Source of the DNA: Rhodocyclaceae bacterium
GTDB lineage: Bacteria; Pseudomonadota; Gammaproteobacteria; Burkholderiales; Ga0077523
Assembly: GCA_020248405.1 (NCBI GenBank)
Contig: JADCHQ010000011.1
Span: 105,196-169,195 of the forward strand
Direction: 5' to 3'
DNA length: 64,000 nt
Shown here: positions 8,747-17,596 of the stretch, piece by piece
Layout: each line of letters opens with the position of its first letter
How positions within the stretch are numbered: the stretch's first letter is position 1
The notes under the pieces: model-generated
Told to the model about the DNA's origin: nothing
Databases searched by the model: none
The model's input: only the letters and a program-made list of their open reading frames with translations
Made by a program: the position numbers and the translations under genes

Positions 8747-9358
8747 ATGAAGCAAGCCCTTGTCCTGGTCGCCACGCTTCTGTGGATGCCCGCTGCGGGT
8801 TACACCCAGGAGCTGAAGCGCAACTATTACGAAAGCTACTTGGGTGTGGGAACCGGTCAAGCCAATCTTCGAGGCTTTTGCAAGGCCGTCGGTGCGGTCG
8901 CGGGATTCAGCGGCACCTGCGACGATTCAAACACCGGCGTGAAGGTGTTCGGTGGCTACAAGTTCAATCGTTTGGGTGGCGTGGAACTGGGTTACACCAG
9001 CTTCGGGGAAGGCCGGGCCGACGGCACCCTTTCCGGAACGCCCGTGATCAGCCGGTGGAAAGGTTACGGCATCGACTTGAGCGCAGTGGGTACCCTGCCT
9101 TTAGGAGATTACTTCGAACTGTTCGTCAAGGGCGGGCTTACATTCTGGGACGTGAGGTCCACCACCATGACAGTGGCCTCGGGCGAGATCAACGACCGCG
9201 GTTTCTCGGGCCTGGTAGGCGGCGGAGGCACCTGGTGGTTCATGCAACAAGCCGGCTTGCGCCTGCAGTACGAGCGCTTCCAGAAGGTAGGCGATAGCTC
9301 GGTACAGGTTCAAACCAACATCGATTTCGCATCATTGAATCTGGTGGGCCGCTTTTGA
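8747..9358 (+). CDS. Outer-membrane beta-barrel protein (OmpA-like barrel fold)
   Basis: The 203-aa product has a signal peptide (MKQALVLVATLLWMPAAGYT) and then a run of alternating polar and nonpolar strands rich in Gly, Tyr and Phe. It ends in Phe (NLVGRF), the classic outer-membrane C-terminus. Phrases such as KVFGGYKFNRLGGVELGY and KGGLTFWDV fit the small eight-strand barrel family. ATG 8747 follows GGAG with good spacing. It is divergent from flhB, with 150 bases between. There is no evidence for a specific ligand. Confidence 0.75.
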   Translation: MKQALVLVATLLWMPAAGYTQELKRNYYESYLGVGTGQANLRGFCKAVGAVAGFSGTCDDSNTGVKVFGGYKFNRLGGVELGYTSFGEGRADGTLSGTPVISRWKGYGIDLSAVGTLPLGDYFELFVKGGLTFWDVRSTTMTVASGEINDRGFSGLVGGGGTWWFMQQAGLRLQYERFQKVGDSSVQVQTNIDFASLNLVGRF

Positions 9359-9605
9359 ACGGGGTCAACCCCAGTCCGATATTCAGACAGGGTGGTAGCT
9401 CACGCACCTTGGGAACGAACTTGTGGGCGCCCCGGCGGTCATTGAACTCATGTTTGGATCCAGACGACTGTGGTGGACGCCAGACCCGGCGAGCATCCGG
9501 GACAGCTTGCGCTGCCGCCGATGCGACGGGCGGGTTTTTCTCCGCAGCGGTGACAATGAGCAGGCAGGAGCAGCGTTGTCTTTGCACGACGCCTGGGTGT
9601 GACGC

Positions 9606-10154
9606 ATGAACTCGGCGGCTGGCTACACGCGCGTGGCCATCACCCTTCACTGGCTGATTGCGCTCGCTATTTTCGCCAACCTCGCACTTGGCTCGCTGAT
9701 GACCGAGATGGCCATCAGCCCTCAAAAACTTCGCTTGTATTCCTACCACAAATGGCTTGGCGTGAGCGTGTTCGTACTGGCGCTCGCACGCATCGCCTGG
9801 CGCCTGACCCACCCGTCCCCCGCGCTTCCCCTTGGCTTGCGCCCCTGGGAACGAATGGCCGCAAGCGTGTCCCACGCGCTGCTTTATGCGCTCACCCTCG
9901 CGGTTCCCTTGAGCGGCTGGTTGTTCAGTTCTGCCAAGGGCTTCCAGACAGTCTGGTTCGGCGTTTTACCCATCCCCGATCTCCTGGCCAAGGATGCGCT
10001 GCTGGCCGATTTTCTGGTCGCTGTGCACGGCAACCTCAACGGGCTAATGGTGCTGGTGGTGACGGCGCATGTGGCAGCCGCGTTGAAGCATCATTTCCTA
10101 GCCCGGGACCCGGTTCTCGCGCGCATGCTGCCCCTGGTGCGCCGCGGTGGATAG
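9606..10154 (+). CDS. yceJ: Cytochrome b561 family membrane protein (YceJ-like)
   Basis: This is a four-helix diheme cytochrome b561 of the bacterial CybB/YceJ type, moving electrons at the inner membrane. The 182-aa product begins with an ALHW-like motif (ITLHWLIALAIF); other His residues suited to bind heme are in YSYHKWLG, SVSHALLY and VAVHGNLNG. It sits 47 bases before a YceI gene, matching the yceJ-yceI arrangement of other proteobacteria. The 247 bases upstream hold no gene I can support. Confidence 0.88.
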   Translation: MNSAAGYTRVAITLHWLIALAIFANLALGSLMTEMAISPQKLRLYSYHKWLGVSVFVLALARIAWRLTHPSPALPLGLRPWERMAASVSHALLYALTLAVPLSGWLFSSAKGFQTVWFGVLPIPDLLAKDALLADFLVAVHGNLNGLMVLVVTAHVAAALKHHFLARDPVLARMLPLVRRGG

Positions 10155-10201
10155 CTGCCGCACCGCCCCGCTCCATCTCGACCCGCGGAGAATCTTTGAT
10201 C

Positions 10202-10765
10202 ATGCGTTTGCCCGTGCTGTGTTTGCCCGTGCTGTTCATCGGCATGCTGACCACCGGTCTGCCCGTTGCCAACGCCAACCCGCTCTCCCTCGACCTGACC
10301 CGCAGCCAGGTGGTTTTCGTCTCTCGGCAGATGAACGTCCCGGTGGAAGGCCGCTTCCAGCGCTTCAGTGCGCAAATCCAATTCGACGCAAAAAGGCCCG
10401 AAGCCGCCCGCGCGACCCTGGAGATCGATACCGCCAGCATTGATGCCGGCAGCCCCGAGGCCTCCGCTGAGGTGATACGCAAACCCTGGCTTCATACGGC
10501 GCAGTTTCCAAAAGCGATCTTCGTGTCCAGCGCGGTGAAATCCCTCGGCGGGGAGCGCTACGAAGTCAGTGGGCAACTCACCCTCAAGGGCAAAACCTTG
10601 CCACTCGCGGCGCCGTTCACCGTGAAGAGCCAGGGCGGGTCGCTGATCTTCGACGGGGCGCTGACGCTCAAGCGGCTTGACTTTGGCGTAGGCGATGGCC
10701 CGTGGAATGACCCCGACACCGTTGCGAATGAAGTACAAATCCGTTTCCGGTTCGTCGCGAAGTGA
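10202..10765 (+). CDS. yceI: YceI family periplasmic protein, first copy
   Basis: YceI proteins are lipocalin-like periplasmic barrels that bind isoprenoid-type lipids. From ATG 10202 the product is 187 aa, with a signal peptide ending near PVANA. The body has the family marks: LDLTRSQVVFVSRQMNVPVEGRF, ATLEIDTASID and LTLKGKTLPL. The frame is open far upstream through yceJ, but the signal peptide fixes the start. It is followed after 47 bases by a second YceI gene. Confidence 0.88.
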   Translation: MRLPVLCLPVLFIGMLTTGLPVANANPLSLDLTRSQVVFVSRQMNVPVEGRFQRFSAQIQFDAKRPEAARATLEIDTASIDAGSPEASAEVIRKPWLHTAQFPKAIFVSSAVKSLGGERYEVSGQLTLKGKTLPLAAPFTVKSQGGSLIFDGALTLKRLDFGVGDGPWNDPDTVANEVQIRFRFVAK

Positions 10766-10812
10766 CGCGACGGCCACCATCTGCAGCACCCGTAACCTTT
10801 CTGGAGACTCCC

Positions 10813-11376
10813 TTGAAAACCTGCCTTTTCCTCGCCGCAACGCTCGCCGTCGCCCCTGCCCTGGCCGCCCCTGAGAGCTACACCATCGACTCGCGCCATA
10901 CCTTTCCGGTGTTCGAGGTAAGCCACCTGGGCTACTCGCTGCAGCGCGGCCGCTTCAACAAGACGTCCGGGAAGATCGTGCTCGACACCGCAGCCAAGAG
11001 CGGCAGCGTTGAACTCACAATCGACGCCGCCTCCATCGACATGGGTCTCGAAAAGTGGGACGAACACATGAAGGGCGAGGATTTTTTCAATGTGGCCAAG
11101 TACCCCACCATGACCTTCAGGTCGAGCAAATTGCTGTTTAGCGGCGACAAGGTGGTGGGTGCGGAAGGCGAATTCACGTTGCTCGGTGTCACGCAGCCGC
11201 TAAAGGTCACGTTCGCCGACTTCAACTGTGCCATGCACCCCTACGCAAAGAAGATGGCTTGCGGAGGTAACGCCGCAGCGGCCATCAAGCGTTCGGCGTT
11301 CGGCATGACCTATGGGGTGCCTGGAATCGGCGACGACGTGAAACTGTCGATCCCCGTGGAAGCCTTCAAGGACTGA
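10813..11376 (+). CDS. yceI: YceI family periplasmic protein, second copy (TTG start)
   Basis: This second YceI-type protein is 187 aa and closer to the standard family than its neighbour: YTIDSRHTFPVFEVSHLGYS, DEHMKGEDFFNVAKYPTMTF and the end GIGDDVKLSIPVEAF. A signal peptide (LKTCLFLAATLAVAPALAA) shows the start is the TTG at 10813, which is preceded by GGAG six bases upstream. An upstream ATG in the same frame would spoil the signal peptide. The two copies differ enough to be old paralogues, not a recent duplication. Confidence 0.9.
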   Translation: MKTCLFLAATLAVAPALAAPESYTIDSRHTFPVFEVSHLGYSLQRGRFNKTSGKIVLDTAAKSGSVELTIDAASIDMGLEKWDEHMKGEDFFNVAKYPTMTFRSSKLLFSGDKVVGAEGEFTLLGVTQPLKVTFADFNCAMHPYAKKMACGGNAAAAIKRSAFGMTYGVPGIGDDVKLSIPVEAFKD

Positions 11377-11423
11377 GGCCACCACCGGGAATCTGCCTGG
11401 CGCTGCCGCCGTTCCATCGATGC

Positions 11424-11930
11424 ATGGCCATGTCACCTGCACTACGCCTGAGCCTGTGGCTGCTCGCTCTTGCCGCCCCAGCCCCAGGGGTCGCCACGGC
11501 CCAGGTGTACAAATGGGTGGACGAGCGCGGCGTCACGCACTATGGGCAGAAGCCCCCAACGATGCCACCTCGCGCAGGCATCGATTCACTCGACATCGAA
11601 CTGACCGGCAACGACCCACCGAAACGCAGCGGCGACTGTTACTCCATCCAATGCCAGTACGAGCGTCTGCGCGCGGACAGATTGGAGCGCCAGGAAGAAC
11701 AGCTCAAGGAATGGGAGGCGCGGCAGCGGGCGGCGACGGCACGAAAGCAGGCCGATGCAGCTGCCGCAGCTGCCGCTGCCCAGAGCGATGATCGCTGGTC
11801 GAGGAGAAGCCCAATCTATGGGCGTCCTATCCTGCGTCCCGCAGTTCCCCGCGTCCCGGCGCCAACGCAGCCTGCGGCCTCGGCAACTCCTGCGGAGCCT
11901 GGGGCGAGCCTGCGAATTTCTGGCGAATAG
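11424..11930 (+). CDS. DUF4124 domain periplasmic protein
   Basis: A signal peptide (ending near GVATA) is followed by QVYKWVDERGVTHYGQKPP, the mark of DUF4124, a short domain of unknown role common in proteobacterial secreted proteins. Residues about 75-120 are a charged, Ala-rich helix (QCQYERLRADRLERQEEQLK), and the tail is Pro/Ala-rich. Length is 168 aa from ATG 11424; an ATG two codons later is equally possible. Confidence 0.75.
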   Translation: MAMSPALRLSLWLLALAAPAPGVATAQVYKWVDERGVTHYGQKPPTMPPRAGIDSLDIELTGNDPPKRSGDCYSIQCQYERLRADRLERQEEQLKEWEARQRAATARKQADAAAAAAAAQSDDRWSRRSPIYGRPILRPAVPRVPAPTQPAASATPAEPGASLRISGE

Positions 11931-11991
11931 CTCGCCTGGCGTCCCCCGTTGCTGCGCGTCCAGGGACATCGGCAAAGACATAGCCGCCGGC

Positions 11992-12018
11992 AAAAAAAAG
12001 GCAGCCTGTAAGGCTGCC
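11992..12018 (-). terminator. Rho-independent terminator on the minus strand
   Basis: GGCAGCC (12000-12006) and GGCTGCC (12012-12018) form a perfect seven-pair stem with a five-base loop. On the minus strand the stem is followed by eight T (11999-11992). It would end the transcript coming from the EamA transporter gene. The plus-strand gene upstream gets no T-run from it. Confidence 0.8.
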
Positions 12019-12073
12019 CTGCGAACCCCCTAGCGGGGGAGGAGACCATCCTTTATTACGACCGGGCCAGCGA

Positions 12074-12205
12074 TTACTTGAGCCCGGAGAACAGAATTTC
12101 TGTGTAGCGGACCTCGGCTGAGCGATCCAGGGATGCCCCATGGGGCGGCCCGGCGAATCGCCACCCAAAGACCTGGCGCCACCCATCATCTGCAGGGGAA
12201 TTCAA
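12074..12205 (-). CDS. Possible small ORF just downstream of the EamA transporter
   Basis: After the TAG of the transporter gene the same minus-strand frame stays open for 48 codons and ends at TAA 12076-12074. The closest start is TTG 12205, giving 43 aa that contain WRQVFGWRFAGPP and EVRYTEILFSGLK. The composition looks protein-like, but there is no clear ribosome site and I do not recognise it. It may be a remnant of a longer transporter C-terminus, a small protein, or chance. It lies before the terminator at 12018-11992, so it would be transcribed. Confidence 0.25.
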   Translation of the reverse strand: MNSPADDGWRQVFGWRFAGPPHGASLDRSAEVRYTEILFSGLK

Positions 12206-12220
12206 TCGCCTGCGAAGGCC

Positions 12221-13132
12221 CTACTCGATGGCCGAATCGGGCTCCTCGTCGCGCCGAGTCACCCTGTGGCCCCAGGCCACGTACAGGCCGCTGGCGACAA
12301 TAATGCTCATGCCGATCAGGGAATGGGCGTCGGGAAAATCCCCGAACACCACCCAACCCGTCAATCCGATCCACAACAGTTGGGTATATCCGAAGGGCGA
12401 GAGCGCCGATGCATGTTCGATTTCGAGCGCCTTTATGAGCAGGTAGTGCCCAGTCATGCCGGCACCACCCAACAAAAGGAACAAGGGCGCGTCTTGCCAG
12501 CGCAAGGGGTGCCAGACGTGAGGCAACATGAAGGTCATCAGCACCGCCCCCACCAAGGCGGTATAGAACAGCGAGGTACGCGGATCATCGTCTGCACTCA
12601 CCTTGCGGGTAAGGATCTGATATAGGCTGTAGCACCCTGCGGATCCCAGGGCCAGCAGCACAGCGGGATTGAGCATCGCGCTTCCGGGTCGAACGATGAA
12701 CAGCGTGGCTCCAAAGCCCACCAGAATCGCCACCCAACGTGCTCGGCTGACATTCTCGCCCAGCAGCCACACGGCTAGCAGCGCCACCAGCAGCGGCGAG
12801 ACGAAACTGATGGCCTTCACTTCCGCAAGCGGCAAGAAGGCCACTGCCCCGAAGTTGCATAGCGTAGAACCCAGCATGAGCACCGCCCGGCCAAGCTGGC
12901 CGCCAGGTTGTGCGGTTCGCACCAGCGCCGTCCCCATGGCTGGAGCGAATATGAGCAGCATCAGTCCCACGTGCACGGCATACCGCACCCACACCACCAC
13001 AGGAACTGGATAGCTGCGCGACAACCACTTGGCGGTGGTTTCCAGCACCGCGAAGCACAAGGCCATGCCAAGCATCATGGCGATGGCTTGCGGCTTGACG
13101 TGGTGTCCAGGGACAGCGGTCGGCGACGACAT
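12221..13132 (-). CDS. EamA-family (drug/metabolite) transporter
   Basis: The 303-aa product has about ten membrane helices in two similar halves, the EamA/DMT plan. Family phrases include FLPLAEVKAISFVSPLLVALLAV in the first half and LIKALEIEHASALSPFGYTQ with GWVVFGDFPDAHSLIGM in the second. Such proteins export metabolites or amino acids; the substrate cannot be read from sequence. It starts at ATG 13132 and is divergent from the next gene. Confidence 0.85.
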   Translation of the reverse strand: MSSPTAVPGHHVKPQAIAMMLGMALCFAVLETTAKWLSRSYPVPVVVWVRYAVHVGLMLLIFAPAMGTALVRTAQPGGQLGRAVLMLGSTLCNFGAVAFLPLAEVKAISFVSPLLVALLAVWLLGENVSRARWVAILVGFGATLFIVRPGSAMLNPAVLLALGSAGCYSLYQILTRKVSADDDPRTSLFYTALVGAVLMTFMLPHVWHPLRWQDAPLFLLLGGAGMTGHYLLIKALEIEHASALSPFGYTQLLWIGLTGWVVFGDFPDAHSLIGMSIIVASGLYVAWGHRVTRRDEEPDSAIE

Positions 13133-13212
13133 CGAAGCAGTGTATACGAGGGCTGGACAGAGCCTGGTGCTCGTTGGCGGCCCCGAAGTGTCACTAATTA
13201 TTTACTAATTTG

Positions 13213-13241
13213 TTGTCAATCCTTGATGACGACCCTAGAAT
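13213..13241 (+). promoter_or_regulatory. Candidate sigma-70 promoter
   Basis: TTGTCA (13213-13218), a 17-base spacer, then TAGAAT (13236-13241) is close to the TTGACA-N17-TATAAT consensus. It lies in an unusually AT-rich patch for this window (about 13190-13260), some 55 bases before the ATG at 13296, and would drive the plus-strand gene that follows. Confidence 0.65.
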
Positions 13242-13295
13242 CCGCTACGTGTCGCAACCCTGCGGCCCGCAACCCGCCCGTCACGGGAGGTGGCT

Positions 13296-14225
13296 ATGGT
13301 CGGGACCGAGGCAGGACGGTTAGGCGCCGTGTGGTCGCACATGCTTTTGTGCGAGGCGTTGGCCGAGGAGCGTCCAGCCCAGTTCATCGATGAAAGCGCC
13401 CGCCCCGGCCTGGAATCGCTGGAAATGGACGAGGCGCGAATGTTCGGGATCGGGCACGTGCTGCGCGTGGCCGCAACGAGCACGGAACTGGGCAGCACCG
13501 GGTTTCTGGAGGCCTTCGCCTCTGCCAACGAAATGGTCAACGCCCTGAGCTACCCTCAGCCCAGCCTGCAGGCCATGCTTGTATCGCCGAGCTCGGGCAC
13601 TCGGTTCCTGGTGCATGTCCGTCACGACGAAGATGCCCGGCGCATGATGGGGCTCGCACGCCGCGCTGGTCACAGCCAGCGTTGCCTGTGCCTGAGGGTG
13701 GACTCAGATGACCCCATGCAGGCCATTCTCGCCGGCCGGGCGCGAGACCCCATGGCAAGCCGCATGGTCTATCTGGGCTCACTGGATCCGGAGGCCGCGG
13801 AGGCACATGCCTGCGTCCAGGCGCTCAGCGCCCGGGATGATGACGGCGAGATGGCCTGGCTTGAAGCTCCCTTCAGCGACGACTCACAGCGCGATGCCCT
13901 GCTCGCCCAGGTGGAAGACGCCCGCCTCGGGGGCCACTCACACACGCCGTGGTGGGTAGGCGAGTTACGACTGCGGCGCCCCTTCCCCGGCATTTTCGGC
14001 CACCGGCTTCATACGGGTTGCCTGTTGCTGGCCACCGGACTGCGCGGGTCAACGCGGGAGTGGCTCACTGCCATCAGCCAGCGACTGAGCGATGCCTACC
14101 GCGATACGCGGCTTCCCGACGGCAGCCGGGGCGATCTCGCCTTCTGCCTTGTCGGAGGGGCGGGCCCAGACCGCGGGCTGGATTATCCGGCCTATCAGCG
14201 GGCCCGGCCCGGCCTCCACTCCTGA
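13296..14225 (+). CDS. Hypothetical protein of 309 aa
   Basis: I do not recognise this protein. It starts at ATG 13296, five bases after a strong ribosome site (GGGAGG, 13285-13290), and has a good promoter candidate upstream, so it is very likely expressed. There is no signal peptide or membrane helix; it is acidic and probably cytoplasmic. The first third has a helix with LLCEALAEERPAQFIDE and a segment VRVDSDDPMQ-like in character follows. It stands alone between divergent and unrelated genes. Confidence 0.65.
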   Translation: MVGTEAGRLGAVWSHMLLCEALAEERPAQFIDESARPGLESLEMDEARMFGIGHVLRVAATSTELGSTGFLEAFASANEMVNALSYPQPSLQAMLVSPSSGTRFLVHVRHDEDARRMMGLARRAGHSQRCLCLRVDSDDPMQAILAGRARDPMASRMVYLGSLDPEAAEAHACVQALSARDDDGEMAWLEAPFSDDSQRDALLAQVEDARLGGHSHTPWWVGELRLRRPFPGIFGHRLHTGCLLLATGLRGSTREWLTAISQRLSDAYRDTRLPDGSRGDLAFCLVGGAGPDRGLDYPAYQRARPGLHS

Positions 14226-14304
14226 CACGGGATTGCAACGCCGGGGCCGCTTCCGCTAGATTCAACGCCCCCTTTCACCGCCCGCACTGCGAGGAACGCT
14301 GGTC

Positions 14305-14664
14305 ATGAAGCACATCAACTGGGACAACATTCCCTTCGAACAGATCAATCCGCACTTCAAGCGCAAGCTCGCCTGGGACGGCCAGGTGATGATCGCCCGC
14401 ACCGACGTGGAAGGCGGCTACGTGGTGCCGCTGCACAAACACCCCAACGAACAGGTCACCTGGGTGATGAGCGGCAAGTGGCGGTTCCATCTTGAAGGCA
14501 AGGTGGTGGACGTGGGCCCCGGCGAGATGATCTTCATCCCGGGCAACGTGGAACATCGGGTCGAAGCCCTTGAAACGCTGGTGGCCTACGACATCTTTAC
14601 GCCGCCTCGCCAAGATTGGCTCACGGGGGCGGATGCCTACCTGAGGGATACGGCCAGCGCCTGA
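14305..14664 (+). CDS. Small cupin-domain protein
   Basis: This is a single-domain cupin of 119 aa. Motif 1 is visible as PLHKHPNEQVTWVMSGKWRF, with two His and a Glu that can bind a metal, and motif 2 as PGEMIFIPGNVEHRVEAL, with the final His. Cupins of this size bind metal and act as small dioxygenases, isomerases or sensors; the substrate is unknown. The start is ATG 14305, with GAGGA upstream. A GC hairpin without a T-run lies between it and the converging protease gene. Confidence 0.82.
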   Translation: MKHINWDNIPFEQINPHFKRKLAWDGQVMIARTDVEGGYVVPLHKHPNEQVTWVMSGKWRFHLEGKVVDVGPGEMIFIPGNVEHRVEALETLVAYDIFTPPRQDWLTGADAYLRDTASA

Positions 14665-14735
14665 TCCTGGCCGGTCGGCACCGGCCGGCCGAGGGGTGCG
14701 CCCTGCAGCCTTGAGCGAGGGACCCGCCCCACCGC

Positions 14736-16784
14736 TCAGCCAGTGATACCCACGGCGCCGAGAACGAAAGCCCAGGTGAAGGCGATCTCACGCAGGAAAT
14801 CGTAGCGCCCCGAGGCACCGCCGTGCCCGGCATCCATGTTGACACGCAGCAGCAGCGGGTTTGCGTCGGTCTTTAGGGCGCGCAACTTGGCCACATACTT
14901 GGCGGGCTCCCAATACATCACCTGACTGTCGTTTAGAGACGTCTCCACCAGCATCAGCGGGTAACGCCGCGCACCCAGGTTGTCATAGGGGGACCAGGCG
15001 CGCATGCGGGCGTAGTCGCGAGGCAGTTTGGGATTTCCCCATTCCTCGAACTCGCCGGTGGTGAGGGGCAGGGTTTCGTCCAGCATGGTGTTGAGCACGT
15101 CCACGAAGGGCACTTCCATCACCACCGCGCGAAACAGGTCGGGGCGCAGATTGCTCACCGCTCCCATGAGTAACCCGCCTGCGCTGCCACCCTCGGCCAC
15201 CAGCCGCTGAGGCTCGGTCCATCCGCCATCCACCAGATGCTCGGCGCAGGCGATGAAGTCGGTGAAGGTGTTCATCTTGTGGGCCATGCGGCCCTTATCG
15301 TGCCAGCGCTTGCCCATCTCCCCGCCGCCGCGCACGTGAGCCAGGGCGAAGACCACGCCGCGATCCAGCAACGACAGCCGCGCGGCGCTGAAGGTGACCA
15401 TCTCCGGAAATCCGTAGGCGCCGTAACCCGATAACAGCAACGGCGCCGGACCGTCGCCACGCCGATCGCGGCGCCACACCAGCGACACGGGCACGGCAGT
15501 GCCGTCAGCAGCCGTGGCACTTGTGAGGACGGACTCGTACTGCCCAGGATCGTAGCCGCCCAGCACTTCCTGCTGCTTGAGCAGCGTTCGGGCGCGGGTG
15601 TCCATGTGATAGTCGTACACCGCCTCGGGCGTAACGAAGCTCTCGTAACCAAATCGCAGGATATCGGTGTCGAATTCGGGATTGGCGCCTGCATACACGG
15701 TGTAGGCGGGCTCGGGGAATCCGATCTCGTGGCGCTCGCCGTCTGCGAAGCGCACCACCGCAAGCCGCGGAAACCCGTCACGGCGCTCGTGCAGCACGTA
15801 GTGACGTGCGAACAGGTCCAAACCTTCCAGCATCACCGCCTCGCGGTGCGGCACCACTTCCTCCCACAGCGTTTCTTCGAACCTCTCCACCGGCGCGCGC
15901 ACCAGGCGGAAATTGCGGCCGCGGTCGTTGGTCACCACGTAGAAGTGGCCGCCATGATGATCCAGGTAGTACTCATGGTCCTGCCGACGCGGCAGCGCCA
16001 GCACAGGCACCCCGGACGGGCGGTTCGCCGGCAGGAAGCGCACCTCGGAGGTGGTGGCGCTGTGGGAATGGATGAATACAAAACCACGCGAGCGTGACAA
16101 CTCCACGCTCACGCTGAAGCGGGCATCCATCTCCTCGAACAGCAATTCAGGGCCCAGGGCATCCAGCGGCTGGCGCCACAACCGGCTGGCGCGCTTGGTG
16201 TCGTCCTCGGTGACGTAGAACAACGTGCCGCCATCGGCGCTCCAGGCCACGGATCGCGCTCGCGGCACCTCCAGGGGCAGCAGGCGCCCCGAATCCAGGT
16301 TCTTCACCCGCAGGGTGTATTCCCGATAACCGGTGAAGTCGGTCGAGAAGGCCAGCAAACGCCCATCGGGGCTTGGTTCGAACGCCCCGAGGGCGAAGAA
16401 TTTTCGGCCTCGTGCCAGGCGGTTGCCGTCCAGCAGCACCTGCTCAGGCGCGTGCATGCTGCCGGGGCGCCTGCAGTGGATGGCGTACTGGCGCCCCGCC
16501 ACGGTGCGCGAGTAGTACAACCAGCCTCCCTCGCGCACCGGTACACCCATATCGGTTTGCTTGATGCGGCCGAGCATCTCGCGGTAGAGCGTGCCTTGCA
16601 GCCGCCGGCTTGGCGCCATCATGGCTTGCGTGTAAGCGTTCTCCGCCTCCAGATAAGCGAGCACCTCCGGGTCATCGCGGTGGCGCAGCCAGTGGTAATC
16701 GTCCACACGGGTCTCGCCGTGGATTTCAGTCACGTGGGGCCGGCGTGCGGCAACCGGCGGCAGGGGCGGGAGGGAAGCAGGCAT
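14736..16784 (-). CDS. ptrB: Prolyl oligopeptidase family protease (oligopeptidase B-like)
   Basis: This serine peptidase probably cuts short peptides after basic residues. The first 400 residues form the beta-propeller (for example DDYHWLRHRDDPEVLAYLEAE at the start), and the rest is an alpha/beta-hydrolase domain. Catalytic Ser is in EGGSAGGLL; the Asp is in ETSLNDSQVMYWEP and the His in DAGHGGASGR. I start at ATG 16784 (MPASLPPLPP), giving 682 aa, the family size; 16 more codons are open upstream. No signal peptide is seen. Confidence 0.9.
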   Translation of the reverse strand: MPASLPPLPPVAARRPHVTEIHGETRVDDYHWLRHRDDPEVLAYLEAENAYTQAMMAPSRRLQGTLYREMLGRIKQTDMGVPVREGGWLYYSRTVAGRQYAIHCRRPGSMHAPEQVLLDGNRLARGRKFFALGAFEPSPDGRLLAFSTDFTGYREYTLRVKNLDSGRLLPLEVPRARSVAWSADGGTLFYVTEDDTKRASRLWRQPLDALGPELLFEEMDARFSVSVELSRSRGFVFIHSHSATTSEVRFLPANRPSGVPVLALPRRQDHEYYLDHHGGHFYVVTNDRGRNFRLVRAPVERFEETLWEEVVPHREAVMLEGLDLFARHYVLHERRDGFPRLAVVRFADGERHEIGFPEPAYTVYAGANPEFDTDILRFGYESFVTPEAVYDYHMDTRARTLLKQQEVLGGYDPGQYESVLTSATAADGTAVPVSLVWRRDRRGDGPAPLLLSGYGAYGFPEMVTFSAARLSLLDRGVVFALAHVRGGGEMGKRWHDKGRMAHKMNTFTDFIACAEHLVDGGWTEPQRLVAEGGSAGGLLMGAVSNLRPDLFRAVVMEVPFVDVLNTMLDETLPLTTGEFEEWGNPKLPRDYARMRAWSPYDNLGARRYPLMLVETSLNDSQVMYWEPAKYVAKLRALKTDANPLLLRVNMDAGHGGASGRYDFLREIAFTWAFVLGAVGITG

Positions 16785-16786
16785 AT

Positions 16787-17479
16787 TCAAAAAAACGGTC
16801 TGGAGATGAGTCGAAAACCCAAGGTTACCCATTCGGTGCGGTGGGGCCCGTTGAGCTGGAAGCCGTAAGTGGAATCGATCTGCACCCGCTCGGGCACCAG
16901 CCAGAGGCGGAAACCCAGTTGCGAGAACCGGTCGAAACCCGTGGCCCCGTAGGCCTCCGTGGCAATCATGAATCGCGGCGTGAGATAAATCTCGGCACCA
17001 ATGCCGTATGACAGGCCACGGCGGCGGTCATCGCGGCTGTCGATGCCACCGGCATTGAACAGCAGCACCAACCGGTCATCGGCAAAGGACCTGGACACCG
17101 GCACGTAGAAATAATAATTGCCCCAGAGGTTTTGCCGAACGTTGATGTCGGCGTGGCGGATGGCACCCGCCGCGACCCCCCAGCCCCAAGCGTTGGTCTC
17201 CAGGGGCCGCGCCAGCACCTTCGCCTGGAACTGATAGTCGGCGTGGTCGCGCGCGCCCGAACCACCGAACAGTGCTCCGCCGCCCGCGGTGAGTTCCACC
17301 CCGAAGGGGTTGCAGGCCGGCAGCGCCCACCATTCCTGGCCGCCAGGCGTGTGCTTGACCCACGATTCCACCTGGCAGGCACCGCGATCCACCACCCGCG
17401 CGTCGTCCACGATGAAAGGCCGGGCTGCCAGCAGGGGCAGCGGCAGGCAGCACAACAGCACGGCGGCAAGGCGGCGCAT
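16787..17479 (-). CDS. Predicted outer-membrane protein with signal peptide
   Basis: The product (230 aa) opens with a signal peptide (MRRLAAVLLCCLPLPLLAA), followed by PFIVDDARVVDRGACQVESW. The rest alternates as beta-strands and ends in RLISRPFF, with a terminal Phe, as in outer-membrane barrels. It resembles uncharacterised barrel proteins that begin with a 'VDDA' strand. Its stop codon lies 3 bases from the start of the protease gene on the same strand, so the two are probably cotranscribed. Its function is unknown. Confidence 0.65.
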   Translation of the reverse strand: MRRLAAVLLCCLPLPLLAARPFIVDDARVVDRGACQVESWVKHTPGGQEWWALPACNPFGVELTAGGGALFGGSGARDHADYQFQAKVLARPLETNAWGWGVAAGAIRHADINVRQNLWGNYYFYVPVSRSFADDRLVLLFNAGGIDSRDDRRRGLSYGIGAEIYLTPRFMIATEAYGATGFDRFSQLGFRLWLVPERVQIDSTYGFQLNGPHRTEWVTLGFRLISRPFF

Positions 17480-17596
17480 GAACGCAAGGCGACAGTGAGG
17501 CGGGCGCGCGAGAATACCTCAGCCGCATGGCGGCAGATCGTGCCCCGCGCTAGAATCGCGCGCCCTGCGGTGTTCCTGATGGCGGTTTCCGAAGCG

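Noticed and set aside
9360..9605. Gene in the gap before yceJ
   Set aside because: An open frame exists, but it has no ribosome site, no recognisable motif and a composition unlike neighbouring genes.
14669..14686. Terminator between the cupin and protease genes
   Set aside because: GGCCGGT and ACCGGCC form a stem, but no T-run follows on either strand.
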